A stretch of DNA of 64,000 bases from Owenia fusiformis (Eukaryota; Annelida; Polychaeta; Sabellida; Oweniidae). How positions within the stretch are numbered: position 1 is the first letter of the stretch; each line of letters starts with the position of its first letter. The stretch lies in the NCBI GenBank assembly GCA_903813345.2, contig CAIIXF020000006.1:5132989-5196988 (forward strand), written 5' to 3'. Of this stretch, positions 46,001-55,814 are shown in pieces. The notes under the pieces are model-generated. The model saw only the letters and a list, made by a program, of their open reading frames with translations. It made no database searches and was not told the DNA's origin. The translations under genes and the position numbers were made by a program.

Positions 46001-49000
46001 AAACTAGCTGATGTAACTCATCTAACAGGCCACAATGTAAAAGGATTGAGCACTGTTATACCAAATGTTAGTAATGAAAATGATAGCTGCCTGACAGCAA
46101 GTAACACCTATGTTTGCAATGAGAAGAGAGGAAATTCAATTAGTAATGACAAAGACATATCAGGAGATATACAAGTTGAATCCAATATAAATGAAGAGGT
46201 TTGGGAAGAGATTGCCATAGATAGTGAACATGGTAACTTGGATACACTTCTCACATCCCCTGATTATATTGAGGAAAATGAAAGGGATATAGTGTACAAC
46301 ATTGCTCCAGGTCAGTATAACATTCCTTTAAATATATTCCAAGATATGTATAGCGAAGAGCTAGCATTTCCAAACATTTTTGTTGGTTCTTCACGAACTC
46401 CTCAGTCTGAAAGACCAAGCAAGAAAAAGTTGTATTACAGTGAACTGGTAAAAGCTGAATTAAGAAACATTGACAGAAGAGCAGCTCAATGCACAGATAA
46501 TATTTTCTTTAAAACCAAGAAACTACAAATGCAGCAATTATCTGATAAGGCGAATATTGCCATCAGAAAACTCCAGACAAAAGGGCAAAAACTCACAGCA
46601 TCGAAGGTGAAAGATTCAGAACATATAACTAATTTAATTCACCATGATAAGGGATATAAAATATTAAAAACCCTTCGAGGATCACCTCCCTATTACCAAA
46701 AAGCTCACAAAGATCTACTAGCAATGATTAGAACTGTTGGACCTCCAACTCTATTCTGTAGCTTCTCTTCGGCTGAAACACGATGGCCTCATTTGCTTCA
46801 AACACTTGCTAAGTTGGATGGTGAAGATATAACACTACAGGAAGCAAGGGATTTGAAATGGTCTGAAAAGTGCAGGCTCATTCAACTCGATCCAGTTATG
46901 TGTGCCAGACATTTTAACCACAGAGTCAATTATCTCTTCAATCACACATTAAAGAGTAAGGATTCTCCAATTAAAAAAATGAAGGATTTCTTCTACAGGG
47001 TAGAATTCCAAAATAGGGGCAGTCCACATATCCATTCCCTTATTTGGTTGGATGGAGCACCAAATATTAATCACTGCCAAGATATTGAAATTACTGCTTA
47101 TGTCGATTCTGTTATTTCCTGCCATATACCATCAAGTGAAGAAGATGAAGAACTCTCTGAGTTGGTTCAACTCCAACAACACAGGCACACACACACTTGT
47201 AGAAAAGGTAAAAAGTTCCAGTGCAGATTTGGATATCCTCTACCACCGATGTCATCGACAACAATTTTATATCCTTTAGACAAGGATAATCCTGATTTCA
47301 AAAAACATACAGAAAATTGGTCCCATATCAATGAAGTGATAAATGGTCTTAAGTTTGGCGAGGACATATCATTTGAAGATTTTCTCTCAAAAACCAAACT
47401 TACTGAAGAAATGTATTTACTTGCTGTATCAGCCAGCTTGAAAAAAAGGACACTTTTTCTGAAACGACAGCCATCTGAAATACGAAGCAATGCCTATATT
47501 CCATTTCTGTTGAAACTTTGGAAAGCAAACATGGACTCTCAAATTTGTCTAGACTCATACGCTGTTGCTATGTACATTTCATCATACATTATGAAAGACC
47601 AGAAAGGTATGAGTGAGCTTTTAAGATCATGCTGTGAAGAAGTTGAAAGAGGAGCAAGTTCTATTCGAGATCAATTAAAAACCATTGGTAACAAATTTCT
47701 AAATTCAGTGGAAATAAGTGCCCAAGAAGCAAGTTACATTTGCCTTCAGTTGCCAATGGTTCAATCCTCGAGAGCAGTAAAGTTTGTGAACACAAGCCCT
47801 GAAGAAAACAGAGTATTTTTACTTAAACCCAGAAATGTACTTGAAACTCTTGATGATGATGATGAAGATATTAGCTGCAAGGACCAAGTACAAAGGTATT
47901 GTGATAGGCCACATTCACTTGAACATTGTACATTTGCTGAATATTCTGCATACTATGATGTTAAAACAAAGTCCATGCAGCCAACTCAAAGAAAAAAACC
48001 TTACATTCTGCGATATGTTCATTACAACAAAGAAAAAGATCCCGAGAACCATTACCGTGAACAGCTTATGTTACATACGTCCTGGAGAAAAGAAAGTAAC
48101 ATAAAAGGAACTCATTCTTCGTATGAAGAAATGTTCTTTACAAGACAAGAGGACATCAACCTACAAAAAGCCAAGCTTGAACCATTTTCTGAATATATTG
48201 ATGAAGCTATGGATATGGTGGAAAATGAAGTAAATGAGCCCTACATCGATGATACAATTGCACCTTGTACTGAGGCAAATGAGGAGAGAGATGTAGCTAT
48301 AGATGAAAAGAACAAACAGGAGCGAGATGATACCTGTCATTATTCTACAGATCAATCATGTAATATAGATAAGCAGTTGAAAGCAACCCGAGAAATGCAA
48401 GAAACAGAATATTCCCAATTAATGAGATCTTTAACAATAACGCAAAGGGGATTTTTGAATCATATTGTCCATCATCTGAAAACATGTGATACTGCAATTT
48501 ACAAATTTATCAATGGAGGTGCTGGTGTAGGGAAAACACACTTAACAAAAGCTATATATCAAACTTTAACAAAATATTTCAACAGCAGGGTGTCTAATCC
48601 ACCAGATGGCATATTTATTTTGGTTGCAGCACCAACTGGGAAGGCTGCCTTCCTCATAGAGGGAAATACAATCCATTCTATATTCAAGGTGCCAGCAAAT
48701 CAAGGTTTTAATTATGAACCATTGACATCAGATAAGCGAAATACGCTTAGACACAAACTACACAATTTGAAACTTTTAATAGTGGATGAGATATCCATGG
48801 TTGGCAACAATATGTTAACCTTTATTCATAAACGCTTACAAGAAATTACTGGAGTTCCTAAAGATTTTGGTGGATTACCAATTATTGCCGTTGGTGATTT
48901 TGGACAACTTGCACCAGTTTGCGATAACTGGATATTTTCTGATCTGAAAAGGGGGTATGGCTCTTTAGCTACAAACCTGTGGCATAATTTTCAAATCATG

Positions 49001-50509
49001 GAGTTAGTTGAAGTGATTCGACAAAAAGAGAAAACTTTTGCAGAAGCTCTTAACAGACTTCGTGTAGGGACACATACAGATGCCGACATAGAGTTATTTA
49101 GCAGTAGGTGCATTTGTAGAGACAGTGATAACTATCCACTTAATGAGCAGCACCTTTTTCTCAGTAATAAGAAAGTCAATGAACACAATGAATCTGTATA
49201 TTCACTTTCTTTGTTACGCAAACAGCATTTTAAAGCATATGATGTAGTTGTTGGAGATCTATCATCTGAGCACAAATCAGCAGTCCTGCAAAGAATTCCT
49301 GATGATCCTGCAAAAACAATGCAACTGTCAAATATGTTAAAGATCTCTGTAGGACTCAAGTATGACATTTCTGTAAATATGGACGTTGAGGATGGTCTCA
49401 CAAATGGTGCAAATTGTATCGTTAAAGACATTTCCTCCATCTCATCCAGCTATGCATCTGGTGTTATTTGGGTACATTTTAATGAAGCACGTATTGGCAA
49501 AATGACAAGACAGCAAAATAAGCATTTATATACACAGCTTATTGACAAATCCTGGACACCGATAATACCAATAAGTAGAGAGTTTCAAGTTGGACGAAGC
49601 AAGCATGCTCAAGTTTTACGAAAACAATTTCCCCTTCGTCCTTCTAATGGTAAAACAGTATGGAGAGCACAAGGAGATACCATGAATAAAGTTGTCATTG
49701 ATTTTACCGGGAGAACAAGCAGACATGTGCATTATGTAGCACTGAGTCGTGCAACTAGCCTTGATGGCTTATTTCTGCTCAACTTTGACCCAAGCAAGAT
49801 CAAAGTTGATGATCAAGTTCAAACAGAAATTGAAAGGTTAAGGAATGCTCCACAAGGAGATGAATATAATAAACTTTTACGGACACAATCAAGCTTGAAA
49901 TTAGTATATCTGAATGCACAGTCACTCCACAAACATCTTGAAGATATCAATGCACATGAAGCACTTCTAAGTTCCCATATTATGATGTTTTCTGAAACAA
50001 GATTTAAAGAAAGTGATGATAAAGTTATTGACAACTTTGTAGGCGTGCATTACATTGAACAGTCTCATTTAAGACCATTCCATGGTTCATCATTGTATTA
50101 TAAGACTTCTCTTCATTTAGAAACACTTATGGTGGAGAACCACAAAGGCATTGAGATAATAGTTGTAAAACTATCCACGGATATACATATTGTTGAACTA
50201 TATAAACCCCCACAAATTATGGTGAAAACCTTGATTGAAGCACTGGACACAGCAAGGATAGTAACAACTTCTTTTACAAATACCATCATACTTGGAGACT
50301 TTAACATCAATGTTATGACACCTGAACATAATCTGATAATAAGCTATCTTTCCAAATATGGGATGAAGCAAATAAGTACAGGCTATACAACAGACCTTCG
50401 AACAACCATAGATCACATTTATACCAATTGCAAATCTGACAATGTCCAAGCAGGTACAGAAGAAGTGTACTACAGTTACCATAGTGCTATATGGGTTGCA
50501 TTAGATTGA
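43013..50509 (+). CDS. Helentron polyprotein: basic repeats, cysteine-protease-like, HUH Rep, Pif1 helicase, EEP nuclease
   Basis: 2498 residues from ATG 43013 (context ACCATGG; the upstream TTTCATTTCAG suggests a 5' UTR intron acceptor). Residues ~140-410 are eight 34-residue basic repeats (RQNPEYKERE … KKKRPGRKKE). Around 450-560 lies a Cys-rich, zinc-ribbon-like region (VCTACHQMF; WICLTCSKQ). Cys825 (KQCTPMAF) with Asp940/His942 (FWFDSHSRN) suggests an OTU/C76-like cysteine protease. Rep follows: FSSAETRWPHLL (~1250), the HUH pair His1339/His1341 (GSPHIHSLIW), and tyrosines 1521 and 1525 (YISSYIMK). The SF1/Pif1 helicase has GGAGVGKT (1835-1842), LLIVDEISMV (1921-1930), GDFGQLAPV (1961-1969) and VALSRATS (~2242). 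The C-terminal endonuclease has YLNAQSL, SETRF (Glu2328), LGDFNI (Asp2429) and IDHIYTN (2466-2472). It would act in nuclear rolling-circle transposition. Oddity: the usual final SDH of the nuclease reads SYH. Confidence 0.93.
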   Translation: MERGEKQKEKNSGAVQEDPSIISSWFKKSNKQEKSHAVQIELSKCEQVEKTKYSRTEQLLNNKKLSKTNQNEDLTKKRYCAKYTAEHKMAKELSEDKSPKKDILHQNKESKKSRAEYMAKYRKRKHEELCEYETSRKKMKRQNPEYKERENELKKKRPGRKKEITEDVQKKANKRQNPEYKERENELKKKRPGRKKEITEDVQKKANKRQNPEYKERENELKKKRPGRKKEMAKIVQQKANKRQNPEYKERENELKKKRPGRKKEITEDVQKKANKRQNPEYKERENELKKKRPGRKKEIAKIVQQKANKRQNPEYKEREIELKKKRPGRKKEMAKIVQQKANKRQNPEYKERENELKKKRPGRKKEITVDVQKKANKRQNPEYKERENNLKKKRPGRKKEIAARAIARKIRQKSDKYRKKTTLREKGKHTGQLKTEQLIKDFNMNSSKKPFYVCTACHQMFYRCSVKKFKVFNDSARLCSTKTKSVRDIEWICLTCSKQIKNGHIPSVSVYNKTLFPVIPLELRDLTPLEWRLLSPRLPFMKLRAAPSGGQQKITGNVVNVPANVIQTVTLLPRLPSNDNTIRVKLKRHLKYKSFVSSENVRPEKLREAAEILTKKTLFKGEGIQTNKNWKSFEPTIDETENYLERSKTQKVTRTEYHHGIVPKDNTNTIDGLNSTSPSKHGPEDPLKSRQSTSGTENPENVVPPLDSAVTEGGSMVPSPAPLKCLHDDFVPTGKGKDSSLEIKSPPSSESKYLSSGTLHDAGMCSSSGASVSLHSQESMEPSLSDDTKPDFSRKQNGKGTLSAIASYHQGSSTFKDSSRGKQCTPMAFAAIGYSSFKNARYWEKHDMNYVLQSGDHVYNSNTHKYDYYDSDELPKYYYYETKKVEMKCDMCYFGILNEKHKVFQALSSALEHSSDVMVTCAGFTTAIMKRENKYFWFDSHSRNTKGLLHCNGKAVLMRFPNLIATVNHIFKLYENNIGCQYQLTCIQTSVEKDFKLADVTHLTGHNVKGLSTVIPNVSNENDSCLTASNTYVCNEKRGNSISNDKDISGDIQVESNINEEVWEEIAIDSEHGNLDTLLTSPDYIEENERDIVYNIAPGQYNIPLNIFQDMYSEELAFPNIFVGSSRTPQSERPSKKKLYYSELVKAELRNIDRRAAQCTDNIFFKTKKLQMQQLSDKANIAIRKLQTKGQKLTASKVKDSEHITNLIHHDKGYKILKTLRGSPPYYQKAHKDLLAMIRTVGPPTLFCSFSSAETRWPHLLQTLAKLDGEDITLQEARDLKWSEKCRLIQLDPVMCARHFNHRVNYLFNHTLKSKDSPIKKMKDFFYRVEFQNRGSPHIHSLIWLDGAPNINHCQDIEITAYVDSVISCHIPSSEEDEELSELVQLQQHRHTHTCRKGKKFQCRFGYPLPPMSSTTILYPLDKDNPDFKKHTENWSHINEVINGLKFGEDISFEDFLSKTKLTEEMYLLAVSASLKKRTLFLKRQPSEIRSNAYIPFLLKLWKANMDSQICLDSYAVAMYISSYIMKDQKGMSELLRSCCEEVERGASSIRDQLKTIGNKFLNSVEISAQEASYICLQLPMVQSSRAVKFVNTSPEENRVFLLKPRNVLETLDDDDEDISCKDQVQRYCDRPHSLEHCTFAEYSAYYDVKTKSMQPTQRKKPYILRYVHYNKEKDPENHYREQLMLHTSWRKESNIKGTHSSYEEMFFTRQEDINLQKAKLEPFSEYIDEAMDMVENEVNEPYIDDTIAPCTEANEERDVAIDEKNKQERDDTCHYSTDQSCNIDKQLKATREMQETEYSQLMRSLTITQRGFLNHIVHHLKTCDTAIYKFINGGAGVGKTHLTKAIYQTLTKYFNSRVSNPPDGIFILVAAPTGKAAFLIEGNTIHSIFKVPANQGFNYEPLTSDKRNTLRHKLHNLKLLIVDEISMVGNNMLTFIHKRLQEITGVPKDFGGLPIIAVGDFGQLAPVCDNWIFSDLKRGYGSLATNLWHNFQIMELVEVIRQKEKTFAEALNRLRVGTHTDADIELFSSRCICRDSDNYPLNEQHLFLSNKKVNEHNESVYSLSLLRKQHFKAYDVVVGDLSSEHKSAVLQRIPDDPAKTMQLSNMLKISVGLKYDISVNMDVEDGLTNGANCIVKDISSISSSYASGVIWVHFNEARIGKMTRQQNKHLYTQLIDKSWTPIIPISREFQVGRSKHAQVLRKQFPLRPSNGKTVWRAQGDTMNKVVIDFTGRTSRHVHYVALSRATSLDGLFLLNFDPSKIKVDDQVQTEIERLRNAPQGDEYNKLLRTQSSLKLVYLNAQSLHKHLEDINAHEALLSSHIMMFSETRFKESDDKVIDNFVGVHYIEQSHLRPFHGSSLYYKTSLHLETLMVENHKGIEIIVVKLSTDIHIVELYKPPQIMVKTLIEALDTARIVTTSFTNTIILGDFNINVMTPEHNLIISYLSKYGMKQISTGYTTDLRTTIDHIYTNCKSDNVQAGTEEVYYSYHSAIWVALD
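43433..44245 (+). repeat. Eight-copy 102-bp coding minisatellite
   Basis: Eight head-to-tail copies of a 102-bp unit encode 34 residues each, nearly identical at the DNA level, with two alternating variant tails (EITEDVQKKAN and EMAKIVQQKAN). The array stays in frame. KRPGRKK recalls an AT-hook but lacks the exact GRP core, so DNA binding is inference. Confidence 0.95.
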
Positions 50510-50535
50510 ATTCCTGGAATTTAATCATTCAGCTT

Positions 50536-50562
50536 ACACGCCCTACCACTGAGCTACACGAG
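50536..50562 (-). other. tRNA A-box-like fragment after the Helentron stop
   Basis: On the - strand the sequence reads GTGTAGCTCAGTGGTAGGGC, which matches the tRNA D-arm/A-box consensus (TRGCNNAGYNGG). No B box (GGTTCRANNCC) or acceptor pairing was found next to it. It is a tRNA-derived fragment, not a functional tRNA gene. Confidence 0.5.
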
Positions 50563-50940
50563 TGGACTACCAGTATCATAAGTAACATTAATTAATCAAA
50601 AGTTCTGACCAACCAATTGATATACTTACTGTGTTTATGTTGACAGGTACTAAGTACTGTAAAATACTATGTACCATGACTTAGTGAATCTACTGGAACT
50701 ACAAGCAAACCTATATATTATATCATTTAAATGGATACAAATCTGACCTTATCAATATGGGACAACTTCATCACAGTCACCATCATGCCATATTGATTTC
50801 ATTTGAGGGACTTCAGTATTTAATATTTGATCCAACAGTGGTTAACATCAGCTCAGATGAAACAACAAAATGTGTAACATCAGCCAGTTGATCAACCTAC
50901 TCTGATTGTCTCTACAGGTATCTTAAGATTATGGGTAATT

Positions 50941-51175
50941 CTGTAGATTGGGTTAATTTGGTCACACTTTATTTTGACCAAGGCAAATGGAAATATCAAC
51001 AATTTTGATCTTTAACCAAAACTTTCCTGGGAATGTTTGTCACCATAGTTTAATGGAAACTGAGATATAGGAACTATTAACCAACCCCAGGTGTCCACCA
51101 AAATAGGTATGTACCAAAATTTAGAAAATTGGAAATTCACCAAATAAAATACTGTCAAAATAACCTAATCTACAG
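50941..51175. mobile_element. MITE related to 30310-30812, inside the Helentron 3' region
   Basis: It begins CTGTAGATTGGGTTAATTTG and ends with AACCTAATCTACAG, followed by TA. The left flank is TT, so the TA duplication is mutated or the copy is older. It is 235 bp and non-coding. Confidence 0.65.
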
Positions 51176-51705
51176 TAAGTATTTTTCCTCTATTTCTAAT
51201 TATTTTGCTACAGTCATGTTTCTTACTCTGGGCAAATAATGTATTAGGTAATTAATAAAAACACACAAGAAATAAATTCTGCGCTAAGGGCTGATGTGAA
51301 AAAGTCAGTCCACTCTAGTGTAAATCTTCAAAAGTGTATAGACAGTACAATGTTTGTACTGTGCCAAACGATCCTGAGACTGAAACATTTCTGGCATTTG
51401 GACACTTTCAACCTCAAATGACATGAAATGTGACTCCTAGAGTAATCACCAATTTTGCATGTTTTATACCTGTATACATGTTTAGCTTTTATCAAAATTT
51501 GGTACATAGTACCAAATTATGAGACTTATGCTTATACTATTTAACTTTTGATCACTATAATATTGTGTGCAACTAGTTTTAACTTGCTTCAGATTGAACA
51601 ATTTCTTTTTTTAAAATCATCTACAAGATCCCAGAAGCTCAAATCTTCAAAAACCTTCTTAAGGTCAAAAGGTATTTTGCAAGTAAATTGTTTTAGGTGG
51701 TGACA

Positions 51706-52560
51706 TTTTGTCATGTTAATGCCTTGTTTTTCTTTATTTCTTAGTCACAATATATTTTCTTTATCTCATTTTATATAGTGTCATATTTATAACTTTTTGG
51801 GGTTTTATAATATATATCAAATGTCTGTACATGGCTTTAAACCCTTGAGAATATTAAATATGGTTTAAGTGCCGTGTAAAACAATTATTTCAAAAATATT
51901 TTGGTTCAAAATGAAGGAAAACAAAATTTAAAAATAAAGATATAATCGACCAGTGTGATTTGAACCCAGAACTGGAACAAAATAAACGAGATCTAACCTT
52001 AACAGCATATAGTCAAAGCTGATTGAATAGACATTTTGTTTAGCTATATCATCATTTTCGAAAAAAAAATCTTTTTAAACCCTTACATTTCTTGAAAATG
52101 ATCAACTTTACTACTAATAATATCATTATGCCTGTCTGAGTAAGTACTTTGATCTACCTTCAGAATAAATGCTGTTTTATTCAGTTTTCATTTTGGGAAT
52201 GACTTCTTGTCAAAGCTTTTAAAAATGCATGGCCCAGCACGAAAAAAAGTAATAAGAAAATGATATATGTCCTTAGATCAGCTGTTGTTTGCGCCTGAAC
52301 TCATCCAGAAAGGTGAGACTATTTTCTTGAGTCACATGGCTTGAAATCTCAAATTTCTCCCTATAAGTCTTGAATAGGCACTTTAATATACCAGTTCTTC
52401 CACAGTGGCTATGTAAAAGGGCTTCCTAAATAGCAAAATCAGTATTACGATATATTTCGCATTAACTAAAGGTTTTACGTAAAATAAAAAAAGATAACAA
52501 AACAAATATTTTTTCATGTTTTTATTATTAGTTGTTCTTAACCAAGGCTAATTTTATTCT
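51706..52560. other. Intron 5, distal part; nothing recognised
   Basis: AT-rich sequence between the Helentron 3' end and the TSP1 pseudo-exon. No open frames or repeats stand out. Confidence 0.5.
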
Positions 52561-52563
52561 AAG

Positions 52564-52640
52564 TTAGTGGAGGTCTTGGTGAATGGGTAGCATGGGGACA
52601 CTGTATAACCACATGTGGAGATGGAGAAAAAATCTGCATT
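52564..52640 (+). pseudogene. Truncated duplicate of the second TSP1 exon
   Basis: After TTCTAAG the frame reads GGLGEWVAWGHCITTCGDG and EKI, aligning with GPGPWTAWQHCSATCGDGEK of the next exon. Similarity stops after about 77 bases and no donor follows. The frame instead runs into the intron before the intact exon. It is a dead partial tandem duplicate. Confidence 0.85.
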
Positions 52641-52675
52641 TGTTCCTTATTAACTAATGCTGATTTTGTTTCTAG

Positions 52676-52849
52676 TAAATGGAGGACCTGGTCCTTGGAC
52701 AGCATGGCAACACTGTTCTGCCACATGTGGAGATGGAGAAAAAATCCGCACCAGAGAATGCAACAACCCTGTACCGGCTTATGGAGGAGCTGAATGCAGT
52801 GTCAACGATTTGACAGAGAGTATGTCCTGTAAAGTACAAGAGTGTCCTG
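52676..52849 (+). CDS. Host gene exon 6: second thrombospondin type 1 repeat (TSP1-2)
   Basis: A 174-bp phase 1-1 exon (TTTCTAG|TA … CCTG|GTATGT), the same length as TSP1-1. It reads GPGPWTAWQHCSATCGDG, then KIRTRECNNPVPAYGGAEC, then ESMSCKVQECP. All six group-1 cysteines, WxxW and CSxTCG are present. It is an intact extracellular module joined in phase to the PKD exon. Confidence 0.95.
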
Positions 52850-53039
52850 GTATGTCATTTAAAACTGTTAGAAATCCATGAACATATTGTATTATTGCCT
52901 GTAGCATTTTCAGTAATATGGAATGATATCAAGTCATCAGGAATTTGTCAAGAAAATCTGAAACTGAGGTCAAGATGAGAGTTCACAATTTAGCAGTCAT
53001 ATGTCAATATTATATTACAACATTTGTATGTTTATCCCA

Positions 53040-53720
53040 ACGAACCAAGTTTGAGGGATATATAAAAGCGAATGGGTCATCCATTCATTCATTCATTCAT
53101 TCATTCATGTCTAGATGATAACTCAAAAACTGGTTGACAGATTTGATTCAAATTTTAGAATTTTATGCCTCATAGGTCTAGGACCTCTGCTAGAGAAATA
53201 ATTCTCAATATGGCCACTAAATTCAAAATGGCCACCAAAAACAGAATTGAGTTGACAGATTTGGTTCAAATATTATATACTAATGCCTCGGGACAAAGAA
53301 AGCTCAGGAAGAGATTTTCAGGATGGTTGCTGAATTTCAAAATGGTCACCATCTTTGTAAAAAACGTAATCTTTGATTACTCAAACACTTGTTGATTGAT
53401 TTAGTTCTTTTATATGCTGATAGGAACACAGGAGCCTTGTTTTGGAGGCAGCAAAATCTTTGATAACTCAAATACCAGTTGACAGGTTTGATTCAAATTT
53501 AATATGCTGATACCTACATGTAGGAACAAAGAACCTCTACTCAAGAAAAGATTTTAAGATTGCAGATGAATTTCAAAATGGCCACCGTTTTGGATAAAAA
53601 TCTTTGATAACTCAAATACCAGTGGATAGATTTAATTGGTTCAAATTTTATATGCTGATTCCTAGTGACAAAGGAGCTCTGTTCAAGAGGAAATTTTCAA
53701 GATGGCTGCTATTTATCAAC
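53040..53720. repeat. Interspersed element with ~110-170-bp degenerate tandem units
   Basis: The unit 'GATAACTCAAATACCAGTTG…GATTTGATTCAAATTTTAT…CAAAATGGCCACC' recurs about five times. It starts after CCCAACGAACCAAGTTTGAG and a CATT microsatellite (53080-53108). The layout, a distinct head followed by short tandem units, resembles the non-autonomous Helentron-type elements elsewhere in the window. Termini are not resolved. Confidence 0.55.
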
Positions 53721-53818
53721 ACACGTTTTGTTTGGTTAATACTCCATGTAGTTGCTCTTTTCTAGTGTTTGTGGATTTTCTGCCCAATGATCAAAGCCTA
53801 ATTGTGACTTGATTCCAG

Positions 53819-54456
53819 CTAACAGAATCATAGGTTTATCACTGCATAGTACTAGCGGTAATGTGACACTGATTGGATTAGAGATGACGTTTGTTATGTC
53901 TGTGGAGCAAATTGGGGAGAACCCTACTTTTACATGGGACTTTGGTGGTGGTTTCAAGTTTAATGTAGTTGATCCAGCCCTAAGCTTGGATGTCTACTCA
54001 AGCTACAGATATGAAGTTTCTCACACCTTCATACAAGAAGGAAGCTATGATGTCACAATTAGCGGAATCAATCAGCATGGGAATACATCAGCTACTGTAA
54101 CAATTGATGTTTTGGAAGGCAACTGTCCTGGGAATGTAACATTCACCATGATAGATGGCGGCACTCTGGTACATCCATCAAGTTTCCTTGCAAGATTACC
54201 CATTCATGTATCAGGGACTGCACTTTTCAGTTGTGAACACTCATCTGTGGAATATACATGGCAGCTCTATGAGCTCACTAGCATTCACCCATATCCAAGT
54301 GCTTCGAATTTGGTTGATACAAATGATACTGATGTACTGAAATATAATAATGATTTACATATTGGTGTGATGGCTCTTGACTATGGGATCTATGTGATAA
54401 CTCTAGAAGCAGTTGCCAAGCACTCAGGATCACCTGTTGGTAGTCTCTACAAACAG
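53819..54456 (+). CDS. Host gene exon 7: PKD domain and start of REJ region
   Basis: A 638-bp exon (GATTCCAG|CT, phase 1; AAACAG|GTAAGC, phase 0). Residues include VTLIGLEMTFVMSV, FTWDFGGGFKF (the WDFGxG signature of PKD repeats), VSHTFIQEGSYDVTISGIN and ATVTIDVLEG, one complete PKD (Ig-like) module. After NCPGNVTF the segment with CEHSSVEYTWQLYEL and GIYVITLEAVAKHSGSPVGS resembles a REJ module or a further PKD-like fold. Extracellular, probably adhesive. The frame is continuous with TSP1-2. Confidence 0.92.
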
Positions 54457-55445
54457 GTAAGCCAAATGTTCTACTTTATTAGTTATTAGGTACTACTTAG
54501 GTGAATCAAAAAGTATTTTATCATTCAAATGGACAAAATTTGGTAGAAATATAGCAAAGCTCTCCCATTCATCCATCCATCCATCCATCCACCCACCCAC
54601 CCATCCATCCATCCATATGTCAGGAAACTAATCCCATTTGATAGATTATTAGATATATGGGGATAATGGTAGTTATTTATACATAATATGTTTTTCTTTA
54701 GATGGCTGCAAAAGATTGGTATCGATATGATGAACTGAATTGAACGCATGTTTCTCTAATGTTTTTCTATACCAGTCATCAAAAAATTCTGAAAATCTCA
54801 CACAATGTGAATCAAATTCACATTGACTTAAATGACTTAAAGTTTGCTGGGACACATTCTCATCCATCTCAAACTCACAAATTGCAACTTAACAAGAAGT
54901 TGAAAGAATCTGCCGGGTTTAAACAATGTGTAACCCTTTAGATGACACAAAAATATCATGTTTTCTTTCAAATGTGGGCACATTGTTTATTGACCATAAC
55001 AAGAAGAATATTGAATGTTATGTAAAGAATTTGATTCACATTGCCATCCATAAATTGTAGTTTCTGTACACGAAAATGAAGCTGATTACATATGTATTAA
55101 AAAATTATTTCATATTCGGAAGTTTCTGTTTTTTGGTCACCCTGGACAAAAGTGAAAGTAACAGCATGAAAGCCCCCAGTAAGGGTTGAGAAACCCACTC
55201 ATTGATCCTCTCATAAAATTAGCCATACATGTTTTAATCCATTAATCATTAACTTTTGATAAACAGAATAAATTGTAATCAGCAATTTGATTAACACTTT
55301 GTTCATTATGAATAGTTTTGACCAATAAATGGCCTCCTGATTTATAAGCTTATTGAAAAGTTAAATGTAGAATCCATTTTCATTTAAAATGAGAATATTT
55401 CAACTCTTTTAGAATAAAAACTGTATGAAATTCTATAAAATTCAG
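54457..55445. other. Intron 7 with CATCCATCC microsatellite
   Basis: A (CCAT)n/(CCAC)n run at about 54568-54620. Otherwise AT-rich and non-coding. Confidence 0.6.
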
Positions 55446-55591
55446 GGTTACATCAAAGTGAAGCCTCTCCCACTGGTTGCTATTATAAAAGGTGGAACAT
55501 CAAGATCAGTTAATTCTATGGACACGGTTTTCATAGATGCAAGTCTCTCATATGATCCTGATGATGATGTTCTACATGAAGATGTGATGAA
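55446..55591 (+). CDS. Host gene exon 8: REJ-like segment
   Basis: Phase 0 in (AATTCAG|GGT), phase 2 out (ATGAA|GTGAGT). It reads YIKVKPLPLVAIIKGGTSRS, then DTVFIDASLSYDPDDDV. The 'V-x-I-x-G-G-x-x-R … (L/I)D-x-S-x-SYDPD' pattern is the opening of the REJ module in polycystin-1 family proteins. Confidence 0.9.
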
Positions 55592-55814
55592 GTGAGTGCA
55601 TAACTAACTAAGATCCCTAATGTAAATATTTATGTACGTTTGGTATTTTATGATTTGGTATTGGTTTTAAATTATATGTGGAAATTATATTTGTAATGTT
55701 GATGATTTTATTCTTGTAACTTTAATTTGTTTGAATTTCAGATGCACACTTTTATAAAAGCAAAAAAATACATGAAAAAGAACCACCATGATATAGCCTA
55801 GATAAATGTTTCAG

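Larger units (their letters stand above)
39611..51705 (+). mobile_element. Autonomous Helentron (Helitron2-type), about 12.1 kb
   Basis: The 5' end is a 10-bp palindrome (ATGTCACCAC / GTGGTGACAT, 39611-39635) followed by ATTGTTATGG. The 3' end GGTGGTGACAT (51695-51705) is the inverse of the 5' tip. A hairpin 5' end with a matching inverted 3' tip fits Helentrons. The order is tandem GGTCA-rich repeats (39740-41870), a hairpin (42114-42206), the Rep-helicase-nuclease ORF (43013-50509), then a 3' region holding one more repeat monomer (51580-51680). It lies in the host intron between the two TSP1 exons. The single open frame suggests recent activity. Confidence 0.75.

Noticed and set aside
54568-54620. 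Regulatory array of CCATCC motifs
   Set aside because: A simple microsatellite with no flanking conservation visible.
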